DNA from: Candidatus Magasanikiibacteriota bacterium
GTDB lineage: Bacteria; Patescibacteriota; Patescibacteriia; Magasanikbacterales; GWA2-37-8
Direction: 5' to 3'
Assembly (NCBI GenBank): GCA_023246725.1
Contig: JAHFHV010000009.1
Span: forward strand, 1-32,429
Length of the DNA: 32,429 bases
Part shown: in pieces, positions 24,458 to 31,553 of the stretch
Position numbering within the stretch: the first letter of the stretch is position 1
How the letters are laid out: each line of letters opens with the position of its first letter
Program-made: the position numbers and the translations under genes
The notes under the pieces: generated by a model
What the model saw: the letters and a program-made list of their open reading frames with translations, nothing else
Databases searched by the model: none
What the model was told of the DNA's origin: nothing

Positions 24458-25807
24458 ATGGAATATCCCGGCACCCGCTTTACCCGCCCCTGGCGGCGCT
24501 TGTTATTATTTTTGGTAATCCTCGCTTTTTGCGGTATCACTCCCCCGGTGGTATTATCCGCCACGGGGTTTGTGTACGATTGGCACTTGGGAATATTTAA
24601 ATCAACCGGCGCTTTAAGCATTGACGCGCTGCCGAGCAACGCGACAGCCGAACTTAACGGAACAAAAATAACTGGCCGCCTGCCGCTCCGGCTCAACCAT
24701 CTGGCTCCGGGAACCTATACCGTTAATTTAAGCGCCCCGGGCTTTTATACTTGGAAAAAAACATTTGATATTAAGAGCAAGAAAACGACATACCTTAAAG
24801 ATATCCAGCTCATAGCGCTGGCTAAATCTGATTTCATAACGGCAGGCAGTCTGGCCGGACTATCACTCTCGCCAAGCGGCCGCTACCTGGCTTATGCCAG
24901 CTCTACGGCCGCCAGCCAAGCCGCCTGGCTCCTAGACACGCAAACCGGAGAGAATAAAATGGCGCTTGAAAAAATTGATCCCGCTGTTCCCCTGTCATTT
25001 GCCTGGAGCCCCAAGGGCGACTACCTGGCGGTTACCTTAGACTCACTGCCGAAAAATAAAATTGCCATCATTCCAGCCTTTGCGCCCGAACGCCGCTTTG
25101 ACCTGGCAAATTTCATCGCCAATCCTATTATCAAAACAATGTGGGCAGATACTTCCGATCCCGAGCTGTACATTGGTCTGCCCCAGCAACTGCTCTTATT
25201 TTCGGTTCTAAACAAAGAATCACGGGCCATGGAACCCAACCAATATCTTGATTGGTTCGTAGACAAGGGCCGCCTCGCGACACTTAATTTTGTAAGCTCA
25301 ACTAAGGATATTGCCATTACCAAAGACGCGCTTGGTTTTGCCTCCGCTTTGCAGACACTGCCAAACGGCGAGGGAGATATGGCCGCGTCTTCATCGTGGC
25401 GATTTCAAATGGTGTCGGGAGACACGGTATTGATGCAAAATTATATTGAGCATCGTCGGTTACTGGCTGACGGCAAAAAAATAAATTCGCTGCCCGAAGG
25501 TAATTTTAAATTATCCCCTTTTAACACTTGGCTATTTATCTGGTCGCCGTGGGAACTGTGGGGCTTTGCGGGCAGTGGCGATCCGTTTTTATTAAATCGT
25601 TCCGGCGAAAAACTAAATACGCTGGCAATCCTGGATGAATTTAACACGCTCGCCTTAGTGTGGAATAATCGAGTCAGCGCGTTTTTTCCGGTTTATGGCG
25701 CCAGCGCGACAATTATCAACCACCGCGTTACTGCTTTGACCGCTGACGCCAACCAGCGCCTGATATATTTTACGGATGAAAAAGGATTGTGGAAATTGGC
25801 TTACTAA
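24458..25807 (+). CDS. Membrane-anchored PEGA-domain protein with propeller-like domain
   Basis: 449 aa from the ATG at 24458; a TTG at 24446 would add four residues. A basic N-terminus, one membrane helix (about 14-38), then a PEGA domain (about 50-110; the pattern GALSIDALPSNATAELNG...APGTYTVNLSAPGFYTW). PEGA domains are surface-layer or binding beta-sandwiches. The rest has repeated strand motifs such as LSLSPSGRYLAYAS and FAWSPKGDYLAVTLD, as in WD40/TolB-type propellers. A structural or sensing role outside the membrane is likely; no enzymatic motif is seen. RNase HI follows by 9 bp. Confidence 0.85.
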   Translation: MEYPGTRFTRPWRRLLLFLVILAFCGITPPVVLSATGFVYDWHLGIFKSTGALSIDALPSNATAELNGTKITGRLPLRLNHLAPGTYTVNLSAPGFYTWKKTFDIKSKKTTYLKDIQLIALAKSDFITAGSLAGLSLSPSGRYLAYASSTAASQAAWLLDTQTGENKMALEKIDPAVPLSFAWSPKGDYLAVTLDSLPKNKIAIIPAFAPERRFDLANFIANPIIKTMWADTSDPELYIGLPQQLLLFSVLNKESRAMEPNQYLDWFVDKGRLATLNFVSSTKDIAITKDALGFASALQTLPNGEGDMAASSSWRFQMVSGDTVLMQNYIEHRRLLADGKKINSLPEGNFKLSPFNTWLFIWSPWELWGFAGSGDPFLLNRSGEKLNTLAILDEFNTLALVWNNRVSAFFPVYGASATIINHRVTALTADANQRLIYFTDEKGLWKLAY

Positions 25808-25816
25808 AATATTACT

Positions 25817-26227
25817 ATGAAGCTAATAACGTACACCGACGGCGGCGCGCGCGGCAACCCCGGGCCCGCGGCGTCTGGCGTCATCATTAAAAATGAGACC
25901 GGGAAAGTTCTGGAGCACTACGGAGAATACCTTGGCCACCAGACAAATAATTTCGCGGAGTATTCAGCGCTATTGTCGGCTTTAAATAAAGCTCGTGAGC
26001 TTGGAGCCACTGAAGTTGACTGCATACTCGACAGCGAACTGGTGGTGAAACAAATGCGCGGGGAATATAAGGTGAAGGAACCGACCCTCCAAAAATTATT
26101 TATGGCTGTATATAACACTGCCGCCCAATTTAAAAAAGTAACCTACCGACACACCCTCCGCGCGGGCAATAAAGAGGCGGACGCGGAAGTGAATAAAATT
26201 TTAGACAACCAAAAAACAGACCGCTAG
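25817..26227 (+). CDS. rnhA: Ribonuclease HI
   Basis: 136 aa. Cuts RNA in RNA-DNA hybrids. All four catalytic acidic residues can be placed: Asp8 in YTDGGARGNPG, Glu48 in NNFAEYSAL, Asp72 in LDSELVV and Asp122 in NKEADAEVN. It lacks the long basic protrusion of the E. coli enzyme, as in archaeal-type and many CPR RNases HI. Read from the same strand as the PEGA gene and likely cotranscribed. Confidence 0.93.
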   Translation: MKLITYTDGGARGNPGPAASGVIIKNETGKVLEHYGEYLGHQTNNFAEYSALLSALNKARELGATEVDCILDSELVVKQMRGEYKVKEPTLQKLFMAVYNTAAQFKKVTYRHTLRAGNKEADAEVNKILDNQKTDR

Positions 26228-26239
26228 GGCCTGCTTTTT
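26211..26239 (-). terminator. Rho-independent terminator, probably bidirectional
   Basis: On the minus strand CAGGCC and GGTCTG pair (26228-26233 with 26217-26222, one G-U) around a 5-nt loop, followed by six T. On the plus strand the same stem has one mismatch and is followed by CTTTTTG. It overlaps the rnhA stop codon and serves both convergent genes. Confidence 0.65.
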
Positions 26240-26260
26240 GATTCATACTCCTTACTGTAA

Positions 26261-27175
26261 TTAAGGCGTTGAAGACGCGGTTGAGGCTGGAGACGGAGTC
26301 GACGTGGGGGTGGGGGCAGGAACTGGAGCTACTTCCGGCAATTTCACTTTCACTACATTGGCATCAATAGTCTTAGTACGGGTGTTAACAAAACCTCGCA
26401 CCCACACTTTGTTGCCAACTTGCAAGTTGGCAAAGGAGGTGCTGGTGACGCCCGGAACTCTGAATTTAGTAGTCGCGCTAGTTCGAACCATGAACGCCAC
26501 CGAGGACGAACTCATGAGTGTCATGCTAAATGACTGAGCGGTAGCATCGAGTGAAGCAATTGTTCCGTGGTACACACGGTGTGACAATTGGATGGAATCA
26601 TCTTTTACCACCCGCGCCGAAACCGTACCGTCGTCATTCAGACGGCCAACAATTTGCATCGTATCGCCGACCGTCAATTCATCGAGTGAGCTTTTGCCAT
26701 TAAAGCGGCGGACAACTTTGGTTTTGTTGTCTATTTTAACCGTGACTAAGGTGTCTTTCGCTGGAAAGGTGGAACTTGAGACCGAGGCCCACTGTTGGTG
26801 GAAATCTGGCCGGACGTTACTTACCTTAACTGTGAGAGACGTACTGCTCATAGCAGTGAGCTCTCCGCGGAGTGTGAGTTCGCGGCGGACTAATTTATGC
26901 ATGAGCTCATCGCGTTTTTTTCTAAACTCATCGCGCAGGTCTTTCATTTTATCTTTTAGTTCATCACGCACCTCTTGGCGCTTCTCTTTAAAATCATCGC
27001 GAATGTCTTTTTGTTTTTCCTTAAATTCTTCACGAATCTGCTTGCGTTCTAATTTGATACTAGTACTGACGACCGTAGCCACACCAACCGAGGGAGCAGT
27101 CTCCACCGCCAAAGCTGGAGCGACTGCTCCGAACATCAGAAGGGCGCTGGTTAAGATAGTAAATAATTTTTTCAT
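26261..27175 (-). CDS. Secreted protein with charged coiled coil and DUF5666-like domains
   Basis: 304 aa. A signal peptide (MKKLFTILTSALLMFGAVAPALA) is followed by a highly charged helix (about 42-95) built of repeating EEFKEKQ/DDFKEKR/DEFRKKR heptad-like units, probably a coiled coil or single helix. Next come two beta-rich modules (about 100-190 and 200-270) with GRLNDDGTVSARVV and GTIASLDATAQSFSM features, as in DUF5666 OB-like repeats. The tail is Pro/Ser/Thr-rich with no sorting motif. Function unknown. Its leader contains the three-hairpin element shared with the DUF5667-like gene. Confidence 0.75.
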   Translation of the reverse strand: MKKLFTILTSALLMFGAVAPALAVETAPSVGVATVVSTSIKLERKQIREEFKEKQKDIRDDFKEKRQEVRDELKDKMKDLRDEFRKKRDELMHKLVRRELTLRGELTAMSSTSLTVKVSNVRPDFHQQWASVSSSTFPAKDTLVTVKIDNKTKVVRRFNGKSSLDELTVGDTMQIVGRLNDDGTVSARVVKDDSIQLSHRVYHGTIASLDATAQSFSMTLMSSSSVAFMVRTSATTKFRVPGVTSTSFANLQVGNKVWVRGFVNTRTKTIDANVVKVKLPEVAPVPAPTPTSTPSPASTASSTP

Positions 27176-27250
27176 ATGATTTATTCGAAATCATGTGAAT
27201 TTCCGAAGAAATTCATGTCGCTCGCGCGACCCGCGTCCTTTGAGGCGCGG
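27176..27250 (-). promoter_or_regulatory. Three-hairpin leader element, copy A
   Basis: Read 5' to 3' on the minus strand: conserved block CCGCGCCTCAAAGGAC (27250-27235), hairpin 3 (GTCGC/GCGAC, 27230-27217), hairpin 2 (GAATTT/AAATTC, 27214-27197), hairpin 1 (ATGATTT/AAATCAT, 27194-27176), then the ATG start at once. No Shine-Dalgarno site stands between hairpin 1 and the start. The same order occurs upstream of the gene at 27349-28251 with different stem sequences. Confidence 0.65.
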
Positions 27251-27348
27251 CGTTAATTAAATATAATTGGAGAAATTGTGTTGCTGCCGTTCGACCAACG
27301 AAGCATCTACAAAATCTCTGCTGCTATATAACCATACACGGTACCCGG

Positions 27349-28251
27349 CTAAAAGTTACGGTGGTATTCTTTTTCCAATTTATTCTCTAACCGCTCAAAA
27401 CGGCGCTCCAGCCTCTCCGCGGGGTTTTCCAATTTAATTTTTATATTTTCCCCAGGCAGTTTAGGGCTAAGCGGCGGGCCAACGCCAGTCGAACTGGCCG
27501 CCCTCGGCAATTGTTCCAACCGCTCGCGCACGGTCTTAAGCCGTTCGGCGATATTCGCTTCCCGCTGATCGCGCTGTTCAAGGCGTTTTACCTCGCGTTT
27601 CTTGGGAAGGCTGGTTGAAACTGCGGCTACAACCGATGTTTGCTCCAGGCGGCTATCGGCATCGCCTAAATCATCGGACTCAAATTTTTTAAGTTGTTCA
27701 GCAAGCCTAACCGCCTGGCGCTCCAAACGATCGCGCCGCGCCGCTAGCCGAGTCTCAATTTTTTCTTGTAATTCCTGATGGCGCGGATTGGCACCAACCG
27801 CAAGCCTAATTCTAATCGCCACTAGTTTTTCCTCCGCCTTTTCCAAGCGCTCTTCCAATTGTTCTGGCGCGCGGCCATGTTGAGCCAAGACCTGTGCTTC
27901 CGCTTCGCGCCGCGCGATTTGTTTTAAATAAAATCCGGCCTTGGCTTCCGGAGTACGATGCAAAACACGTTCCTCAACCGCTTCTAGTTCTTGCTTCACG
28001 GGGTATAAAATACTATCTTCAGTAACTGCTGGGCTCACATAGGCATAGGCGCCGGTGCCAAAACTTCCCGCTACTAGTACTCCAATAGTCCCCGCGCTAG
28101 CTAAACGCACGAGGTGTGCCTGGTACCACGAAATTTTAACATAGCGCTTGCCCCACGCGCCAGCCAACTGCTGCCACAGGGCGCGCCGAAAAGCCGCTTC
28201 GGGCGAGAGGCGACGTTTGGTCTTCCATAAATTGTACCGTAAAAATTTCAT
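27349..28251 (-). CDS. DUF5667-like single-pass membrane protein, possible anti-sigma factor
   Basis: 300 aa from the ATG at 28251. The in-frame ATG at 28269 lies in the leader hairpin and is probably not used, since the equivalent ATG in the other leader is out of frame. A basic cytoplasmic part of about 50 residues is followed by a membrane helix (about 50-75, ending GTGAYAYVSPAVTEDSILYPVK) that continues into a DUF5667-type extracytoplasmic helical domain with long Arg/Glu-rich coiled coils. Lying directly after an ECF sigma gene, it has the position and topology of an anti-sigma factor, but no zinc motif is seen, so this role is inferred. Confidence 0.75.
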   Translation of the reverse strand: MKFLRYNLWKTKRRLSPEAAFRRALWQQLAGAWGKRYVKISWYQAHLVRLASAGTIGVLVAGSFGTGAYAYVSPAVTEDSILYPVKQELEAVEERVLHRTPEAKAGFYLKQIARREAEAQVLAQHGRAPEQLEERLEKAEEKLVAIRIRLAVGANPRHQELQEKIETRLAARRDRLERQAVRLAEQLKKFESDDLGDADSRLEQTSVVAAVSTSLPKKREVKRLEQRDQREANIAERLKTVRERLEQLPRAASSTGVGPPLSPKLPGENIKIKLENPAERLERRFERLENKLEKEYHRNF

Positions 28252-28336
28252 ATGATTTGACGAAATCATGCCCGATTCAACGGAATCGTGTCGCGTAACG
28301 TCCTATGGAACGCGACCGTAGTCCTTTGAGGCGCGG
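28252..28336 (-). promoter_or_regulatory. Three-hairpin leader element, copy B
   Basis: Read on the minus strand: the same CCGCGCCTCAAAGGAC block (28336-28321), hairpin 3 (GTCGCGT/ACGCGAC, 28316-28290, 13-nt loop), hairpin 2 (CGATTC/GAATCG, 28288-28273), hairpin 1 (ATGATTT/AAATCAT, 28269-28252), then the ATG of the DUF5667-like gene. The block begins 3 nt after the sigma-factor stop codon. Confidence 0.65.
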
Positions 28337-28338
28337 CC

Positions 28339-28854
28339 CTACATGTTTCGGCGTAATTTCTTAATCGCCCGATGCGCGGCCACTTTAACTGCCCCCTCGC
28401 TCATCTGTTTCTGTTTTGCGATCTCAGCGTAACTATACCCAATTAAGTAATGTAAAGTTACAAATTCCCCTTCGCTTGGCTCTAATTTAGCCAAAAGTTC
28501 ATAAGTTTCCGCCTGATCAGACGTTTTTCGCCAGGCTTTCATGGCTGAATTGAACCAAAAGGCATCGGAGTTCTGATTATTTTCCTCACTGTCGTCTTGA
28601 TCCTCTGGCAGAGGGTTCGTTCGCTTCGTATCCCGCCAATGATTGATGAGGTGATTACGCGTGATCGTCATAATCCAGGCGCTGGTGCTCCGCGTGGCAT
28701 CATAGGTTTCAAAATTTTCCAGCGCCTTCATAAAAATCTCGGAGACCAAATCTTCGGCCTGCTCTTTATTCCCGCTGCAACGAAAAAAGACAAAGCGGTA
28801 GACTTTGTCGAGATGCTGATGATAAAATTTTTCGAAGGCGCGTTTGTCTAGCAT
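28339..28854 (-). CDS. ECF-type sigma-70 factor
   Basis: 171 aa from the ATG at 28854; an upstream extension to 28896 is unlikely because a promoter -10 box lies in it. Region 2 covers about 5-75 (FYHQHLDKVYRFVFFRCSGN, then AEDLVSEIFMKALENFETYD and AWIMTITRNHLINHWRD). An acidic linker (EDQDDSEENNQNSD) follows, then region 4 (about 115-168) with the helix-turn-helix GYSYAEIAKQKQMSEGAVKVAAHRA. It directs RNA polymerase to alternative promoters; the adjacent DUF5667-like membrane protein may control it. Its 5' end is partly duplicated at 31506-31548. Confidence 0.93.
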   Translation of the reverse strand: MLDKRAFEKFYHQHLDKVYRFVFFRCSGNKEQAEDLVSEIFMKALENFETYDATRSTSAWIMTITRNHLINHWRDTKRTNPLPEDQDDSEENNQNSDAFWFNSAMKAWRKTSDQAETYELLAKLEPSEGEFVTLHYLIGYSYAEIAKQKQMSEGAVKVAAHRAIKKLRRNM

Positions 28855-28860
28855 AAAAAA

Positions 28861-28889
28861 AGCATACCATAGGGGCGTGCTATTTTCAA
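28861..28889 (-). promoter_or_regulatory. Promoter of the ECF sigma gene, predicted leaderless transcript
   Basis: The minus strand has TTGAAA (28884-28889) and TATGCT (28861-28866), 17 bp apart. Only six T separate the -10 box from the ATG, so transcription would start at or beside the A of the start codon, giving an mRNA with almost no leader. Confidence 0.6.
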
Positions 28890-28903
28890 GAGCCAAGTCT
28901 TTC

Positions 28904-28937
28904 TATAAAAAATCCCTCTGCTGAGACAGAGGGATTT
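28904..28937 (-). terminator. Rho-independent terminator
   Basis: An 11-bp perfect stem (28927-28937 with 28910-28920, core AATCCCTCTG/CAGAGGGATT) with a 6-nt loop, followed on the minus strand by a run of T. It ends the transcript of the coiled-coil gene that stops at 28959. Confidence 0.85.
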
Positions 28938-28958
28938 CCCTAAACGGAAAATTCAAGT

Positions 28959-30275
28959 TTACTTTTTCCATTCTTCCGGGAGTATCAGCGCTTTGAGCTT
29001 GCCGACCTTGTTCTGAAGAGCCTGCACGTCTAGTTGCTTAGACAGGACAGTAATCGCCTTGTTCAATGACGGAAGAGACAGTGAAATCTCCGACACGAGC
29101 GCTTCGGCATCCTCAACTTCCTCGGTCGACTTAATTTGATCTAAACGGTTCGTCATTTCATTCACGGGGTCGAGAACAGTAGCGACGAAAATTCCGGCCG
29201 TCTCAAGCTGTCGCAATTGCTGTTCAAGCGCGTTGATTTGTTTGGTAAATTTATCAGCGCCTTTTTGCAACCGCTCCAGCGCGGCTTCTTCCACTTGCTG
29301 AATGGTGGCGTAGAAGGGGTTGATAAAGTTCACCTGGGAACCGTCAGTCGTGGCTCTGACCCGGCCAACAATCAGATTGCTGACAGGATCTTTAAAACAC
29401 ACACTAAAAGGAATCGGACCTTGTTTTGAGAACAGATCCATCACGACCCAGCTGGTATAGGGGTCATAAGAAACAGTGTGTTTGGAATAACCAGCATAAC
29501 GATCGGCAATCTGTGTCTGATCTAGGAGTGGCACTTTCTGCATTACTTTTCCCGGGGCAACCGGAGAGAAAAATCCCGGACTGGCCGGAGCCTGTTCCGG
29601 CTGGTCCTTAGCCGCCTTGACATAGAGCTTAACATAACTGCTGACGGTAGCTTTAGTAGGATCGGCGCTACCTTTGTCCGTATAATCCGAAGCGAGCTGG
29701 ATTTCAACATTATCAGCCGGCGTTAATTGGATCACGGGCGCTTGTTCGCAAGCGGTTCTTTCCGGCGAAACGTCTTGACGAAAAAAATCAATCTTTGATC
29801 CATCCGTAGTCAAGCGTACATGATACAGGGCTTTAGTTTTCTTCCGAATAAACACAATCTGAAACGGCAGAGGGCCTTCGGGAATAACTTTACCATAGAT
29901 AGGTACAATGTTTTTAGCGCCACCATTCTCAAGCGTGTAAGTTTCCCCGGTACGCACTTTATTGCTGATGCGGAGACGAGCATAGTAAAAATTAGGATCT
30001 TGCGGGGCAAAAAATTCAACATCCTGGTCGGCAATTGTAACGTCATCGGTAGATAATTTATAACCCGGATTAAACTTTTTGGAAAATTTTAAAACCACGG
30101 AATCGCCGTCGCTCGCTACGGTACCACCGCCCTCTTTATACAGAGTGACCAGCGGAATTAAAGATACCAGGTTAGTACCTTTGCCACCCGCGAGCGCCAC
30201 TGGCGCAAAACTTAAACCGCCGATACTCACCAAAAAACCTACCACGAGGTATGAATATTTTTTTAGATTATGCAT
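28959..30275 (-). CDS. Secreted protein with C-terminal coiled coil, unknown function
   Basis: 438 aa. A signal peptide (LVVGFLVSIGGLSFAPVALA) with cleavage near residue 29-30 leads into a beta-rich region of about 280 residues with two similar-looking modules, each holding a PFQIVFI- or PFSVCFK-type strand followed by a VRLTTDGSKIDFF- or VRATTDGSQVNFI-type strand. This suggests an internal duplication. Residues about 315-435 are helical and coiled. I recognise no family. It has its own promoter and terminator, so it is a separate unit from the sigma genes. Confidence 0.8.
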   Translation of the reverse strand: MHNLKKYSYLVVGFLVSIGGLSFAPVALAGGKGTNLVSLIPLVTLYKEGGGTVASDGDSVVLKFSKKFNPGYKLSTDDVTIADQDVEFFAPQDPNFYYARLRISNKVRTGETYTLENGGAKNIVPIYGKVIPEGPLPFQIVFIRKKTKALYHVRLTTDGSKIDFFRQDVSPERTACEQAPVIQLTPADNVEIQLASDYTDKGSADPTKATVSSYVKLYVKAAKDQPEQAPASPGFFSPVAPGKVMQKVPLLDQTQIADRYAGYSKHTVSYDPYTSWVVMDLFSKQGPIPFSVCFKDPVSNLIVGRVRATTDGSQVNFINPFYATIQQVEEAALERLQKGADKFTKQINALEQQLRQLETAGIFVATVLDPVNEMTNRLDQIKSTEEVEDAEALVSEISLSLPSLNKAITVLSKQLDVQALQNKVGKLKALILPEEWKK

Positions 30276-30309
30276 AGACCAAAGCTAAATGAATAAAACG
30301 AATACCTGT

Positions 30310-30338
30310 AGTATGCCCCCCCCAACCGCTTTTGTCAA
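30310..30338 (-). promoter_or_regulatory. Promoter with an 8-bp G tract in the spacer
   Basis: The minus strand has a perfect TTGACA (30333-30338) and CATACT (30310-30315), separated by 17 bp. Eight of the spacer bases are a G run (30316-30323 on the plus strand as C). It would start the coiled-coil gene at 30275 with a leader of about 30 nt. Confidence 0.6.
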
Positions 30339-30354
30339 AAAGTTATCCACCTAT

Positions 30355-30410
30355 TTATATCTCCCCTTTCAATTCCTCGAGCATCTTCCGAGCTGACTTG
30401 CTTAATTTCT
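30355..30410 (-). pseudogene. Detached copy of the dnaJ 3' end
   Basis: The minus strand codes for KLSKSARKMLEELKGEI then TAA, matching the true dnaJ end (KLSKSSRKMLEELKGEI) at 31554. 36 bp (30355-30390 versus 31554-31589) differ at one position, followed by a diverged stretch and an identical TTGCTTAATTT. The remnant abuts the RhuM stop codon in another frame. Confidence 0.85.
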
Positions 30411-31451
30411 TTACTTCTTTTTGCTGTATAAAAGTTTTTTTACCACGCGGTCAAAGTCGGAAACATAATTTTTGTCTTGAGTAAGTCGAAATTTTTCATA
30501 CTCGCTTTCCGCCAAAACCATCGCAACTTCGTGGCTAATTTTACCGCTATCTTGTAAAACTGTTTCTTCGTTAAATTTTAAAAAGGCATCTAATTTTGAA
30601 ACCCAATCTTTCATAAACATCGCCACACCTTTTTGGGATTGCATTTCCGCGTAATCAAGGTACATGGTAACGATTCTGTTGAGCAGGTTAAGCTCTTTTT
30701 CGTCAAGATAATTTTTGGCAATGCCGACGTCGGTTTTTCGTATCGCTCCCTGGGGCGCGTTTTTCCAAGTAGTTAAACCCATGCGCGGTTTACGGCTGTC
30801 CACTCTGGCATAAATGATTTCCGCCGCGGTCTGGCCAGATATAGCAAAATGTAATTTATTCTGCACTGTGGCAAAAAAAACTTTGGTAATTTCCGTGTTG
30901 GGATCGTAATCAGCGCTACATTGCGCGTAGATGTCAGTAATTTTTTGGTAAAACCTTCTTTCGCTAGAACGAATATCTCGTATCCGCGCGAGTTGCTCTT
31001 CAAAATAATCCTGTCCAAAAATAGTATGCGGATTCTTAAGTCGCTCATCATCCATTGTAAAGCCTTTGATGATATACTCTTTAAGTCGTTCTGTAGCCCA
31101 GATGCGGAAATGAGTAGCTTGAGTAGAATTCACCCTATAGCCAACGGATATAATAGCGTCGAGATTATAGAATTCCACATTTCGCGAAACATTCCTGTTA
31201 CCTTCGGTTTGAACCTGTGCAAAAATTGCACAGGTTAAATTTTTACTTAATTCCTTTTCAGTATAAATATTCTGCAAATGTTTTGTGACTACGCTTCTGT
31301 CGACACCAAACAGTTCAGCAATTTTGGCTTGCGTCAACCACACATTTTCATCACGCAAAAAAATCTCTACTTTTACTTTGCCATTAGCCGTTGTATACAA
31401 CAAAAATTCCGTAAAACTATTTTGTGGGATTATTTGTTTGTTTTTTTTCAT
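30411..31451 (-). CDS. RhuM-family protein (virulence/defence-island associated)
   Basis: 346 aa from the ATG at 31451; a TTG at 31463 would add four residues. The N-terminal part has a winged-helix-like segment WLTQAKIAELFGVDRSVVTKH (split by Leu and Val as in HTH domains), then RNVEFYNLDAIISVGYRV and RIWATERLKEYIIKGF. The C-terminal half has the conserved SGQTAAEIIYARVDS and MGLTTWKN. This matches the RhuM family, often found in mobile or defence islands; its molecular activity is not settled. The gene is visibly more A/T-rich than its neighbours and is flanked by duplicated gene ends, so it was probably acquired. Confidence 0.9.
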   Translation of the reverse strand: MKKNKQIIPQNSFTEFLLYTTANGKVKVEIFLRDENVWLTQAKIAELFGVDRSVVTKHLQNIYTEKELSKNLTCAIFAQVQTEGNRNVSRNVEFYNLDAIISVGYRVNSTQATHFRIWATERLKEYIIKGFTMDDERLKNPHTIFGQDYFEEQLARIRDIRSSERRFYQKITDIYAQCSADYDPNTEITKVFFATVQNKLHFAISGQTAAEIIYARVDSRKPRMGLTTWKNAPQGAIRKTDVGIAKNYLDEKELNLLNRIVTMYLDYAEMQSQKGVAMFMKDWVSKLDAFLKFNEETVLQDSGKISHEVAMVLAESEYEKFRLTQDKNYVSDFDRVVKKLLYSKKK

Positions 31452-31455
31452 ACGT

Positions 31456-31548
31456 TTATGCAATAGAGTGAAACCCGCTCATTTCTTGTTGCGTATATTT
31501 TAATTGATGCTGATGATAAAATTTTTCAAAGGCGCGTTTGTCGGGCAT
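31456..31548 (-). pseudogene. Fragment of the ECF sigma gene 5' end
   Basis: A 30-codon open frame starting MPDKRAFEKFYHQH, against MLDKRAFEKFYHQH in the intact sigma factor (28854), then unrelated sequence to a TAA at 31456-31458. 36 of 37 bp (31506-31542 versus 28812-28848) are identical. It starts 5 bp after the dnaJ stop and ends 4 bp before the RhuM start. Confidence 0.85.
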
Positions 31549-31553
31549 ACAAA

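Noticed and set aside
28252-28269. ATG at 28269 as the start of the DUF5667-like protein
   Set aside because: It lies in hairpin 1 of the leader. In the sister leader the equivalent ATG is out of frame with its gene, so the ATG after the hairpin is the shared start.
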